From assembly GCF_000936425.1 (NCBI RefSeq), contig NZ_AVFK01000026.1, forward strand, positions 1-64,000: a stretch of 64,000 bases of DNA, in the 5' to 3' direction. Positions 49,399 through 58,847 of this stretch are shown piece after piece. The first letter of the stretch is position 1, and each line of letters begins with the position of its first letter. Below the pieces are notes generated by a model. The model made no database searches. It was not told the DNA's origin and saw nothing but the letters and a program-made list of their open reading frames with translations. Source of the DNA: Skermanella aerolata KACC 11604. GTDB lineage: Bacteria; Pseudomonadota; Alphaproteobacteria; Azospirillales; Azospirillaceae. The position numbers and the translations under genes are program-made.

Positions 49399-49504
49399 GC
49401 GGTTGGATTTGTCGGGCACACGGACTTGAAAACCAGGGCTTGATCCATGGACGCCAACGTAAGACGTCCCTGCGCGTCAAGCTGGCATTCCCCTCCCACT
49501 CTAC

Positions 49505-49629
49505 CGTCATGCCAAGACTTGATCTTGGCATCTCCTGGCGCAAGCGTACGTAAGGACTTCAAACTGAAGTCCAGATGTCATCCCCTCATCTCCTGAAAGG
49601 AGATGCCAAGATCAGGTCTTGGCATGACG
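49505..49629. repeat. Long palindromic (REP-like) element between ubiB and coaBC
   Basis: Two arms of about 31 nt (49505-49536 and 49598-49629) are inverted copies with one G-U-compatible mismatch. Each arm is itself built on ATGCCAAGA...TCTTGGCAT. Smaller hairpins sit between them: GGACTTCA / TGAAGTCC (49554-49572) and CATCTCCT / AGGAGATG. This is the pattern of dispersed alphaproteobacterial palindromic repeats. It ends five nt from the stop of the antitoxin gene. Confidence 0.85.
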
Positions 49630-49634
49630 AAAAT

Positions 49635-49841
49635 TCAAAAGTTTTCTTCTATGAAATCGAGAGCTTCTTCCTGCTCAGGACAACCTCGAAGTATATTTGC
49701 CTTACGGCGGGCTTCTTCCCGAAAGCGGGGAGCCGACGGATCAGGCACCCACACCCGCAGCAACTTCATGCCACAGCTTCGCCGGTTGACCCGATAGCGC
49801 CTGGACCGGTGGTTCCCATTAGGTGAAACTGTGTACGGCAT
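49635..49841 (-). CDS. Orphan MazE-like antitoxin (DUF3018 type)
   Basis: Small protein of 68 residues. The core SRRYRVNRRSCGMKLLRVWV, PDPSAPRFREEARRKANIL and EQEEALDFIEENF matches DUF3018/MazE-like antitoxins, which read ...GL(R/K)P(V/I)x(I/L)WVPD...PxFxxExRRQ. It normally precedes a MazF/PemK ribonuclease toxin. None lies downstream on this strand: instead the palindromic repeat begins five nt after the stop. The ATG at 49841 is preferred; the same frame continues to 49916. The ribosome-binding site is weak, so expression is uncertain. Confidence 0.6.
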   Translation of the reverse strand: MPYTVSPNGNHRSRRYRVNRRSCGMKLLRVWVPDPSAPRFREEARRKANILRGCPEQEEALDFIEENF

Positions 49842-50009
49842 GGCTCGCCTGTAAAACTTGAGTCGATTGCGGTACTCTAACTTTCGGCAAGCAATCCGCA
49901 ATGCGAAAGCCGGCATGTGCCCGTCGTCACTTCCCCCGTGAGGGCGGCGGTGGCAGGATGCGCGCTAGCGCCAGAGCACACCCTTCCCGCAGGCACCCGG
50001 CTGATCCTC

Positions 50010-51272
50010 ATGTCCGATCCCAAGTTCGATTTCCCCATCCTCGACGGCAAGCGCATCCTGCTGATCATCTCCGGCGGGATCGCGGCCTATAAGTGCCTCG
50101 ACCTGATCCGGCGGCTGAAGGAGCGCGGGGCCAAGGTGCGATGCATCCTGACGGAGGGCGGGTCGAAGTTCGTGACGCCGCTGTCGGTGGCCGCCCTGTC
50201 GGAGGAGAAGGTCTATACCGACCTGTGGTCGCTGACCGACGAAGCGGAGATGGGGCATATCCGGCTATCGCGGGAAGCGGACCTCGTCGTGGTGGCGCCC
50301 GCCAGCGCCAATATCCTGGCGAAGATGGCGGCGGGGATCACCGACGATCTGGCGACCACCGCCCTGCTGGCGACCGACAAGCCGGTCATGGTGGCGCCGG
50401 CCATGAACATCATGATGTGGTCCCACGCCGCGACCCGCGCCAACATCGCGACGCTGGAACAGCGTGGCGTCGTCCGGATCGGTCCTGGCGTCGGCGACAT
50501 GGCCTGCGGCGAGACCGGCAGCGGCCGGATGAGCGAGCCGATGGAGATCCTGGCCGCTATCGCGGGTTTCTTCCAGAAGACGGAGTCGCCGACCCATAGG
50601 CTGGAAGCGCTCGGCCCCCTGCGCGGCTGGCGGGCGCTGGTCACCAGCGGACCGACGCATGAGCCGATCGATCCCGTCCGCTACATCGCCAACCGCTCTT
50701 CCGGCAAGCAGGGGCATGCCATCGCGGCCGCCCTGGCGCGGCTGGGCGCTGCGGTGACCTTGGTCAGCGGACCGACGCAGGAGCCGGTGCCCGCCGGCGT
50801 CTCCATCGTCCAGGTCGAAAGCGCCCTCGACATGCTGGCTGCCTGTCAGGACGCCCTGCCGGTGGATGTGGCCGTCTGCGCCGCCGCGGTCGCCGACTGG
50901 CGGGTCAAGGCCACGGCGTCCCAAAAGCTGAAGAAGGAAGGCGGCAGCCTGCCGGCCCTGGAACTGGCCGAGAACCCGGATATCCTCGCCACCCTGTCGC
51001 GGGCCGGGCGGAACCGTCCTGCCCTGGTGGTGGGCTTCGCCGCCGAGACGGAGAAGGTCGTCGCCCATGCCCGCGCCAAGCTGGCGCGCAAGGGCTGCGA
51101 CTGGATCGTCGCCAACGACGTGTCGCCGTCCAGCGGGACCTTTGGTGGAACGAACAACACGGTCCACCTGCTGCGTGGAGATACGCTTGAGGACTGGCCG
51201 CCGTTGTCGAAGGAGGAGGTCGCCCAGCGTCTGGCAATGGCGATAGCCGAGCATCTGGTCGGAACGGGCTGA
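50010..51272 (+). CDS. coaBC: Bifunctional phosphopantothenoylcysteine synthetase/decarboxylase
   Basis: Coenzyme A synthesis, adding cysteine to 4'-phosphopantothenate and decarboxylating the product; 420 residues from the ATG at 50010 (MSDPKFDFPILDGKRI). The CoaC half has GGIAAYKCLDLIRRLKERG, APASANILAKMAAGITDDLA and PAMNIMMWSHAATRANIATL with its active-site residues, and the substrate clamp TGSGRMSEP. The CoaB half has TSGPTHEPIDPVRYIANRSS, CAAAVADWRV and VANDVSPSSGTFGGTNN. An upstream frame to 49917 is open but not family-like. Followed by dut. Confidence 0.95.
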   Translation: MSDPKFDFPILDGKRILLIISGGIAAYKCLDLIRRLKERGAKVRCILTEGGSKFVTPLSVAALSEEKVYTDLWSLTDEAEMGHIRLSREADLVVVAPASANILAKMAAGITDDLATTALLATDKPVMVAPAMNIMMWSHAATRANIATLEQRGVVRIGPGVGDMACGETGSGRMSEPMEILAAIAGFFQKTESPTHRLEALGPLRGWRALVTSGPTHEPIDPVRYIANRSSGKQGHAIAAALARLGAAVTLVSGPTQEPVPAGVSIVQVESALDMLAACQDALPVDVAVCAAAVADWRVKATASQKLKKEGGSLPALELAENPDILATLSRAGRNRPALVVGFAAETEKVVAHARAKLARKGCDWIVANDVSPSSGTFGGTNNTVHLLRGDTLEDWPPLSKEEVAQRLAMAIAEHLVGTG

Positions 51273-51319
51273 CCTTTTTTCAAAGTACGGCCTCATTCTC
51301 CTATTACATTGTGTGATAT

Positions 51320-51877
51320 ATGCGCTATCTACAGCGCATAACCATCACCTGTGGCGACCCCCGTATCTTGTCCAGCATCGAAGTCCCGACCGATCCTCGT
51401 CCCGATTTGACAGTCGCCATCGTCCGTCTGGCCCATGCCGATGGGCTGTCGCTGCCCGGCTACGCGACCGATCACGCCGCCGGCATGGATCTGGCGGCTG
51501 CCGTCACCGATCCGGTCGTGCTGGCGCCGGGCGCCAGAGCCCTGATACCGACCGGCGTCGCGCTGGCGCTTCCTCCAGGATTCGAGGCCCAGATACGCCC
51601 CCGGTCCGGTCTGGCGCTCCGCCACGGCATCGGGGTGCTCAACAGCCCCGGCACGATCGACGCGGATTACCGGGGCGAAGTCGGCGTCATCCTGATCAAT
51701 CATGGCGACCAGCCTTTCACAGTCGAACGCGGCATGCGCGTCGCCCAGATGGTGGTCGCCCCCTATACCCGCGTTGCCTGGAGCCTGGCCGAAAGCCTTG
51801 AGCGGAGTATCCGCGGCGAAGGCGGTTTCGGCTCGACCGGCACTGAAACGCGCACGGATTCTCAAGGACGGAACTGA
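51320..51877 (+). CDS. dut: Deoxyuridine 5'-triphosphate nucleotidohydrolase
   Basis: dUTPase trimer that prevents uracil entering DNA; 185 residues as drawn. Conserved motifs: HAAGMDLAA (1), [20 protein letters not shown] (2/3, with catalytic Asp in [17 protein letters not shown]), [11 protein letters not shown] (4) and the Gly-rich C-terminal [11 protein letters not shown] (5). The first 30 residues (to [12 protein letters not shown]) are longer than usual, so a later start such as the TTG near 51368 is possible. Stop overlaps the next ATG by one base (TGATG). Confidence 0.95.
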   Translation: MRYLQRITITCGDPRILSSIEVPTDPRPDLTVAIVRLAHADGLSLPGYATDHAAGMDLAAAVTDPVVLAPGARALIPTGVALALPPGFEAQIRPRSGLALRHGIGVLNSPGTIDADYRGEVGVILINHGDQPFTVERGMRVAQMVVAPYTRVAWSLAESLERSIRGEGGFGSTGTETRTDSQGRN

Positions 51878-52332
51878 TGCTGCGCATCTCCAAGAAACTG
51901 ATGTTCGCAATCGAGGCGGTGCTCGACATCGCCTACAATGCCGGCAGCGAACCGGTGCAGAGCGGCGAGATCACGCGTCGGCAGGGCATCCCCAAGCGCT
52001 ACCTGGAACAGGTGCTCCAGCAACTGGTGCGCGCCGGCGTCCTGGCGGGCGTACGCGGTCCGCGCGGCGGCTACCGGCTGGCGCGGGAGCGGCGACGCAT
52101 CAATATCGGCGAGATCGTCCGTGTCGTCCACGCGATGGAGACGGCGTCCGATCCGGTGGAGGAACCAACCGGGTCCATTCTCGGTTTGAAAGTGGTGCGG
52201 CCGATCTGGATGCAATTGCAGGATGACTGCATGGCGCGCCTGGATGAGATCACCGTCGAGGACCTGTGCCTGCGCGCCAACCAAGCCGGAATCGAGAGCG
52301 AATCACACAGCAAAATCGATTTCAGCATTTAA
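51877..52332 (+). CDS. Rrf2-family transcriptional regulator
   Basis: Winged-helix repressor, 151 residues. The N-terminus LRISKKLMFAIEAVLDIAYN and SGEITRRQGIPKRYLEQVLQ, with the wing VRGPRGGYRLARERRRINIG, is typical of Rrf2. It lacks the three-cysteine cluster of IscR/NsrR; only two separated cysteines (QDDCMARL, EDLCLRAN) occur. It sits directly upstream of cysK, so a CymR-like role in cysteine control is inferred. Translationally coupled to dut by TGATG overlap. A candidate operator dyad lies before cysK. Confidence 0.9.
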   Translation: MLRISKKLMFAIEAVLDIAYNAGSEPVQSGEITRRQGIPKRYLEQVLQQLVRAGVLAGVRGPRGGYRLARERRRINIGEIVRVVHAMETASDPVEEPTGSILGLKVVRPIWMQLQDDCMARLDEITVEDLCLRANQAGIESESHSKIDFSI

Positions 52333-52370
52333 ATCCCTCAGTCGAGGGCATAGATTACATTTTATCTGTG

Positions 52371-52396
52371 CTTTTGAAATTTTCACAGTTCCAAAG
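52371..52396. promoter_or_regulatory. Imperfect dyad upstream of cysK, possible Rrf2 operator
   Basis: CTTTTGAA and TTCCAAAG match as inverted arms at 7 of 8 positions with a 10-nt centre. The site ends 11 nt before the cysK start codon, overlapping its leader. Its A/T-rich, dyad form fits Rrf2 sites. Confidence 0.35.
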
Positions 52397-52407
52397 GGTG
52401 GAATAAG

Positions 52408-53379
<972 letters not shown>

Positions 53380-53390
53380 GCTCAGGATAC

Positions 53391-53426
53391 CGCGGGAGGA
53401 CTCCAGTCGCGGAGCATCCTCCCGCG
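53391..53426. terminator. Strong hairpin after cysK
   Basis: CGCGGGAGGA and TCCTCCCGCG form a perfect 10-bp outer stem, with an inner CTCC / GGAG pair. It starts 11 nt past the cysK stop and ends 17 nt before moeB. There is no T-run, so it may be a processing or stability element as much as a terminator. Confidence 0.55.
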
Positions 53427-53443
53427 CACTCAGGTCAGAACAG

Positions 53444-54244
53444 ATGGATTTCACGGACGCCCAGGTCGAACGCTACGCCCGCCACATCATTCTTCCGGAG
53501 GTTGGCGGCATCGGTCAGGAAAAGCTGCTGAACTCTCGCGTGCTGGTGGTCGGCGCCGGAGGACTTGGATCGCCGCTGCTGCTTTATCTGGCGGCGGCGG
53601 GCATCGGAACGATCGGGGTGATCGACGACGACGTGGTCGATCTGTCCAACCTTCAGCGCCAGATCGTCCACGACACCGGCACGATCGGCATGCCCAAGGT
53701 CGCGAGCGCCGAGGCCCGGCTGAAGGCGATCAACCCGGAAGTTAGGCTGGAAACCCACCGGACCCGGTTGACCGCCGGCAACGTCATGGGCCTGATCGCC
53801 GGCTACGACGTCGTCGCCGACGGGACCGACAACTTCGCCACCCGCTTCCTGCTGGCCGACGCCTGCCATCTCGGTCAGCGGACGCTGGTTTCCGCCGCCA
53901 TGCTGCGGTTCGACGGCCAGCTATCGACCTTCAAGTCTCATCTGGGCGGCCCCAATCCCTGCTACCGCTGCATCTTCCGCGAACCGCCGCCGCGCGGCCT
54001 GATTCCAAGCTGTGCCGAAGCCGGCGTGCTGGGAGCGCTGGCGGGCGCCGTCGGCTCCGTTCAGGCGATCGAAGTCATCAAGGAAGTCCTGAGCATCGGC
54101 GAAAGCCTGTCCGGCAACCTGCTGATGTACGACGCGCTGAACACCAGCTTCCATAAGGTGAAGGTGAAACCCGATCCGGAATGCCCCCTGTGCGGCAGCC
54201 ATCCGTCCATCACGGACCTCTCCGCCCACGAGGCGACGGCATGA
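53444..54244 (+). CDS. moeB: MoeB/ThiF-family adenylyltransferase
   Basis: E1-like enzyme that adenylates the C-terminal Gly-Gly of a sulfur carrier such as MoaD or ThiS; 266 residues. The ATP-binding motif is VLVVGAGGLGSPLLLYLAAA, with the conserved DLSNLQRQIVHD and ADGTDNFATRFLLADAC. Zinc cysteines occur as CYRC and CPLC, and a further cysteine is in IPSCAEAGVLG. The start ATG at 53444 follows cysK after 64 nt. Its stop overlaps the DsrE-like gene (ATGA). Confidence 0.93.
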   Translation: MDFTDAQVERYARHIILPEVGGIGQEKLLNSRVLVVGAGGLGSPLLLYLAAAGIGTIGVIDDDVVDLSNLQRQIVHDTGTIGMPKVASAEARLKAINPEVRLETHRTRLTAGNVMGLIAGYDVVADGTDNFATRFLLADACHLGQRTLVSAAMLRFDGQLSTFKSHLGGPNPCYRCIFREPPPRGLIPSCAEAGVLGALAGAVGSVQAIEVIKEVLSIGESLSGNLLMYDALNTSFHKVKVKPDPECPLCGSHPSITDLSAHEATA

Positions 54245-54660
54245 TCGACCAAAGCGGCCTGTCCCTGGTCGTCTTCGCCGGAGGGTTCGATCGCGTCCAC
54301 TACGCTTTGGTCATGGCGAGCGCCGCCGCCGCGACCAACCGCAAGACGACGCTGTTCTTCACCGGCCGCGCCGTGCTGGCGCTCAAGGCCGGCGACGGCT
54401 GGCGCGAGCTCGACCCCGCCGACGACGGATCGTCGCCGCAGGAGCGCAACGCCCATTTCGGCCGCAGCGGCCTTGCCGAATTCGAGGAGCTGCTGGAAGC
54501 CTGCGTCGCCCTGGGCGTCACCGTCATGGTGTGCGAGATGGCGCTGAAGGCGATCGGGCTGGAAGCCTCGGCCTTGCGCTCCGACGTGCCGGTGGTATCC
54601 GGCGGCGTCGTCACCTTCCTGAACGACGCCCCCGCGGACGGGCGGATGCTGTTCGTCTAA
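54241..54660 (+). CDS. DsrE/DsrF-like protein
   Basis: Small protein of 139 residues with the DsrE fold pattern: LSLVVFAGGFDRVHYALVMA, a Cys-containing ACVALGVTVMVCEMALKAIG, and the hydrophobic SGGVVTFLNDA. Such proteins accept or carry sulfur, or act as peroxiredoxin-like partners. The start overlaps the moeB stop by four bases, so the two are translationally coupled. A sulfur-handling role with MoeB is inferred; the exact partner is unknown. Confidence 0.8.
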   Translation: MIDQSGLSLVVFAGGFDRVHYALVMASAAAATNRKTTLFFTGRAVLALKAGDGWRELDPADDGSSPQERNAHFGRSGLAEFEELLEACVALGVTVMVCEMALKAIGLEASALRSDVPVVSGGVVTFLNDAPADGRMLFV

Positions 54661-54705
54661 GGCTTTATCTCAAGGGCCGAATGGTTGATGTGTGAGGAAC
54701 GTGTT

Positions 54706-54764
54706 TGTTGGGCCACAGCCCAACCTACGGGCTCCTGTTTCGTAGGTTGGGCCGTGGCCCAACA
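54706..54764. repeat. GTTGGGCC palindromic repeat, copy 1
   Basis: Two 24-nt arms (54706-54729 and 54741-54764) are inverted copies with one mismatch, core GTTGGGCC(A/G)(C/T)GGCCCAACCTACG. It lies between the ends of the convergent DsrE-like and chemoreceptor genes, so it could act as a two-way terminator. A related copy is at 60349-60405. Confidence 0.85.
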
Positions 54765-54799
54765 CATCCGGAGCGCCGATCAAACTCTTCCGCGCTCCT

Positions 54800-57430
54800 T
54801 CACGCCGCCCGCACCTCCGCCAAAAAGGTCTCGACCTCGTTCGCCAGTTGGCGGGCCTGAAGACTGAGGTCGCGGGCGGTTTCAAGCACCTGTTGGGCTG
54901 TCCGGCCGCCGCTGTCTATCGCCGAACTGACGCCGGCGAGGTTGGCGTTGACGCCGGATGTGAAGATGCCGGCCTGCTGAAGGTTGGCGCTGATGTCGCG
55001 GGTCGTAGCGTCCTGCTGCTCGACGGCGGAGGCGATGCCGGACGACACCTCGCTCATGCGCCTGATGAAGCCGGTGATCTCCCCGATCTCCGCCACGGTG
55101 GAACTGGCCACGTTCTGCATCTGCACGATCTGCTGGGCGATCTCGTCGGTGGCCCTTGCCATCTGGCTGGCGAGCGACTTGACCTCGGTCGCGACGATGG
55201 CGAACCCCCGTCCGGCCTCTCCCGCGCGGGCGGCCTCGATCGTCGCGTTGAGGGCGAGCAGGTTGGTTTGGGCGGCGATGCTCTCGATCACCTGGATCAC
55301 CTCGCCAATCCGGTGCGCCGCCTCCGCCATGCTGCGGACGGTCTGGTCGGTCCGCTCGGCCGCCGCCACCCCCTGCCCGGCGATACCGCTGGAAGCCTGG
55401 ACCTGCCGGGCGATCTCGCCGGTCGAAGCGGCAAGTTCCTCGGTGGCATCAGCCACCTGCCCCACATTCCGCGACGCCTGTTCGCTGGCCTCGGCGACGG
55501 CCATGGCTTCCGTGCGGGTCTGCTGGGTACGGGCCGCCATGTCGGCCGCTTCGCGCTGGAGCAGGTCGGACGAGCCAGTCACCGCATGAACGACGTCGCC
55601 GACCCGCTTTTCCAGCCGGGCGGCGAGATCGAGCATGGCCGCCCGCCGCTCGGATGCCGCCTGTTCCCGCCGCCCTTCCGACTGCCGGCGCTCCCGGTCC
55701 AGCGCCACCGCATTGTCGCGGAACACGATAAGCGCCGTCGCCATGCTGGCGATCTCGTCACGCCCGCCCGTCGGTACCGGAACGGTCAGATCGCCGCCGC
55801 TGATCCCGGCCATGGCATCGGTCAGCCGCCGCAGCCGGATCACGATGCCGGAGCGCACCACGAACCAGCCGATCGCCAGCACCGCGAGGATGCCAAGCAG
55901 ACCCAGCACGATCATGACGGCGGTGGAGGCGGCGATGGCGCCGCGCGCCGACGCTACCGACACGTCCATCATGGAACGGGCGGCGTTCGAAATGCGGGCG
56001 ACTTCCGCCCCCAGGGCCACGGCCTTGGTCCGTGCGGCGGCGTCCATGTCGGCCGCGCGCCCGAGCGTCGCGATCTCCGCCGCTCTCAGCTCGAAGATGC
56101 CTTGCGCACCGGTCCCCATCGCGACGATTTCCCGGGCCGCGCCACGCAGATCCTCCGGCATCGCCAGCATCGGCGCTTCCATCCGCGCGGCGGTGCTCTC
56201 GAAGGCGGCGCGTTGCTCCTTCAGACGCTCCACGGCGCTTTCATTGGCGGCGGCCGCGATCAACCCGACCAGCAGGTTCGCTTCGCCGCGCAGTTCCAGT
56301 GCCGACCGGAGCGTCGCGACCTCGTTGGCGACAAGACCGGCGACCTGCTTGCCACCTTGCAGGATCGTCCGTGAACTGCCGGTCACCAGGTTGAACGATG
56401 CATCGTCGGCAATCTGCGATAACTGCGCCACGAGCTGGTCGCTGATCGCCGCCATGTCGCGCAGCACATCCTGGCGCCGCTTGGCGGCGTTGCGGCGCTC
56501 GGTATCGCCCGGGGCCGTGTTCGACAGCTCCTTCCTGCGCGTGGCGAACACGTTGTCCTCGCCACGGCCGTACTCCAGCAAGGCATCCACCAGGAAGATG
56601 GCGCCTTCAAGATCCGTCGATTGAGGCAGCTGCCTGAGCCCGGACGACAGATGTTTCGCGGTAGTGTCGAACCGCCTGGCGAGCGACTGAAGCGGCCCGG
56701 CATCCTGAGCGTTGACCGCTTCGATCAGAACAGCGCCCACCATATTGACGTCGGACAGCATCTCCAGCGATATCCGGACCGCCGCGATCTCGCCGTTGAC
56801 GAGTTTGTCGATGGCGACGCCGTTGTCCCGGACCACCTGTCCCGTGCTGCGCTCCAAAGATCGCGCTCCTTCAGCCACGGCTTCGTCCGTGCGGTCGAGC
56901 AGGTTCAGATGGACGGTCTTCACGTTTTCCATGATCGCCAGCCTCAGCAGTTCCATCCGGTCGAACTCCGACATCTTCCGTGAGATGTCGATCAGTCCGG
57001 AGCGCATCTCCCGCGCCGCCTGATCGAAGTTGGCGACGGGTATGGTGTCGATGGTTTCCAGCTTGTCGAGTGCGGTGCGCACGGCCGCGAACTCCACGTC
57101 GACCCTGGCGGCGGCGGTGGCCCTGGTCGCGGAATCCGCAGCCGAACGAAGTTCCGGAGCGATCGCCGTCAACCGCAGCGCCCCAGCCTCCAATGCGGCA
57201 GAAGCTTCCAGGGCCAGAACGCCATGATCGGTCATATCCGCCAAGCTTCGCTCGATCTGAACGAACGAAAGGTTGGCGGCCAGCCCGGCCGCGACGGTCA
57301 GGACGGCGGTCGCGGCGAAGGCGGCGTACAGGCGGGTGCCGATGCCGTCACGCCGCCGGACCTCGCTATACTCGACCTTGGACGGAACCGGAGACGAAGC
57401 ACGAACACGGTTAGGTTTCGACACAGGCAA
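54800..57430 (-). CDS. Methyl-accepting chemotaxis protein with large periplasmic helical domain
   Basis: Chemoreceptor of 876 residues. An N-terminal membrane helix (LYAAFAATAVLTVAAGLAAN) precedes about 450 residues of helical sensor, longer than the usual four-helix bundle. A second membrane helix (AASTAVMIVLGLLGILAVLA) is followed by HAMP (RRLTDAMAGISGGDLTVPVP). The signalling region has [20 protein letters not shown] and GRGFAIVATEVKSLASQMA. The tail ends LANEVETFLAEVRAA without a methylesterase-docking pentapeptide. Ligand unknown. Downstream is the GTTGGGCC repeat. Confidence 0.92.
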   Translation of the reverse strand: MPVSKPNRVRASSPVPSKVEYSEVRRRDGIGTRLYAAFAATAVLTVAAGLAANLSFVQIERSLADMTDHGVLALEASAALEAGALRLTAIAPELRSAADSATRATAAARVDVEFAAVRTALDKLETIDTIPVANFDQAAREMRSGLIDISRKMSEFDRMELLRLAIMENVKTVHLNLLDRTDEAVAEGARSLERSTGQVVRDNGVAIDKLVNGEIAAVRISLEMLSDVNMVGAVLIEAVNAQDAGPLQSLARRFDTTAKHLSSGLRQLPQSTDLEGAIFLVDALLEYGRGEDNVFATRRKELSNTAPGDTERRNAAKRRQDVLRDMAAISDQLVAQLSQIADDASFNLVTGSSRTILQGGKQVAGLVANEVATLRSALELRGEANLLVGLIAAAANESAVERLKEQRAAFESTAARMEAPMLAMPEDLRGAAREIVAMGTGAQGIFELRAAEIATLGRAADMDAAARTKAVALGAEVARISNAARSMMDVSVASARGAIAASTAVMIVLGLLGILAVLAIGWFVVRSGIVIRLRRLTDAMAGISGGDLTVPVPTGGRDEIASMATALIVFRDNAVALDRERRQSEGRREQAASERRAAMLDLAARLEKRVGDVVHAVTGSSDLLQREAADMAARTQQTRTEAMAVAEASEQASRNVGQVADATEELAASTGEIARQVQASSGIAGQGVAAAERTDQTVRSMAEAAHRIGEVIQVIESIAAQTNLLALNATIEAARAGEAGRGFAIVATEVKSLASQMARATDEIAQQIVQMQNVASSTVAEIGEITGFIRRMSEVSSGIASAVEQQDATTRDISANLQQAGIFTSGVNANLAGVSSAIDSGGRTAQQVLETARDLSLQARQLANEVETFLAEVRAA

Positions 57431-57448
57431 TTTATCCCCACCCTCGAT

Positions 57449-57475
57449 AAATAGTTCTTTTCGAACGAACTATTT
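57449..57475 (-). promoter_or_regulatory. AT-rich inverted repeat upstream of the second chemoreceptor
   Basis: AAATAGTTC and GAACTATTT form a perfect 9-bp inverted repeat around a 9-nt centre that itself contains GAAC. It lies 19-45 nt before the chemoreceptor start codon. It may be an operator or 5' leader hairpin. The factor is unknown. Confidence 0.35.
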
Positions 57476-57674
57476 TACATCGTTAGAGAATAAATTATTG
57501 CTCTTTTTAGGCAAACTCATTCTTTTGATGGGCATCCTAAACTAAAGGCGTGGTCTACCCCGCCTCCAGCATCCTCCGAACGCCGCCGGCCTTGTCTGGA
57601 TAGCGTGACGATCGATGTTGAGTATGGAGCATACAACCCGGTACACTGCCGACATCGCAAGGAGAGGGAGGCGC

Positions 57675-58835
57675 ATGACAGGTTCGGCGGACCTGAGTGA
57701 GGAAAAGCTGGCGCAGATTCGCCAGGCATTGCGCAATCACCTTCTCTTCACTGCCGGCAAAGGTGGCAAGCGATTGAATTTGATGGCGAACAACATGTCC
57801 AACTTTGTCCTGGAGGGGTTTAATTTCTCCAAGGCTTCGCTGTTGTTCTGCAATCTTTCATACTCGAATCTTCAGAAGGCACGCTTTCGCGATGCCGACC
57901 TGACCAACAGCCTTTTCGTCCGCAGCAATCTGGCCAACGCGGATTTCTCCGGCGCCACCCTGGATGGCGTGAAGTTCCACTTCACCGATGCACGGGATGC
58001 GAAGCTCGACGGCTCGACCATGCGCCAGGGCTCGATGATGATCTTCCCGAAGAGCGAGGCCGGCGGCACACCGGTCAGCCAGCAGGCGAAGACGGTGGTC
58101 CAGGTCACCGACCTGTCCAATTCCAACTTCGAGGGCGCTTCGCTCAAGGGTGCGCACATGTCCAACTGCATCCTGCGCAATGCCAACCTGCGGAACGTCG
58201 ACCTGACCAATGCGAACCTGAAGGGCGCCGACCTCGAAGGAGCCAACCTCCAGGGCGCCCTGCTGAAGGGCGCCAACCTGATGAATGTGAAAGTCAAGGA
58301 TGCCGTCCTCGACCTGACGCCCGAGGTCTTCGACATCCTACGCTTCAACGACGATTTCGTCCGCCATGTCGATAGCGTGCGGGAGATCAACAACTCCCTG
58401 CGAGCTCATGAGAAATGGGTCAATTCCCGTGGGGGCGACGGCCAGCGGCTGGACCTTGCCGGCCGTTCCTTGCGCGGTGTCGATCTCACCGGCAAGAACC
58501 TGGCGGCCATGTCGTTCGCCGGCGCGGATCTGTCCGGTGCGAAGCTGGCGAGGGCGGTCCTGAGCGCCAGCGACTTCACCGGCGCCATTATCCAGTACGC
58601 CGACTTTTCCGGCGCCGACCTGCGGGGCGCCAACTTCACCAACGCGTCGATCGTCTTCTCCGACTTTTCCGGAGCCGACTTCTCGCCGCTCGAATTGCGG
58701 AGCGGCGGCGGTCTGCCGACCCGGTTCAGCGGGGCGACGATCCGGAACAGCAACCTGTGCGGCCTGGGCCTGACGGCCTGCCCGGACGATGCCGCCGTCT
58801 GCAAGGACTGCGACTTCAATCCGGTCAAGCCGTGA
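57675..58835 (+). CDS. Pentapeptide-repeat protein
   Basis: 386 residues with runs of A(D/N)LXX repeats, for example ADLTNSLFVRSNLANADFSG, ANLRNVDLTNANLKGADLEG and FTGAIIQYADFSGADLRGAN, which fold as a right-handed quadrilateral helix. Between two repeat blocks lies a non-repeat insert (about 240-285: DLTPEVFDILRFNDDFVRHV). There is no signal peptide or catalytic motif. The ATG at 57675 has GGAGAGGGAGG upstream. Function unknown; it is convergent to phoB and has no obvious operon partner. Confidence 0.85.
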   Translation: MTGSADLSEEKLAQIRQALRNHLLFTAGKGGKRLNLMANNMSNFVLEGFNFSKASLLFCNLSYSNLQKARFRDADLTNSLFVRSNLANADFSGATLDGVKFHFTDARDAKLDGSTMRQGSMMIFPKSEAGGTPVSQQAKTVVQVTDLSNSNFEGASLKGAHMSNCILRNANLRNVDLTNANLKGADLEGANLQGALLKGANLMNVKVKDAVLDLTPEVFDILRFNDDFVRHVDSVREINNSLRAHEKWVNSRGGDGQRLDLAGRSLRGVDLTGKNLAAMSFAGADLSGAKLARAVLSASDFTGAIIQYADFSGADLRGANFTNASIVFSDFSGADFSPLELRSGGGLPTRFSGATIRNSNLCGLGLTACPDDAAVCKDCDFNPVKP

Positions 58836-58847
58836 CCAAGGTTTCCG

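Noticed and set aside
49047-49562. Minus-strand frame beyond the antitoxin as its toxin
   Set aside because: It runs through the palindromic repeat into the antisense of ubiB and has no MazF/PemK motif.
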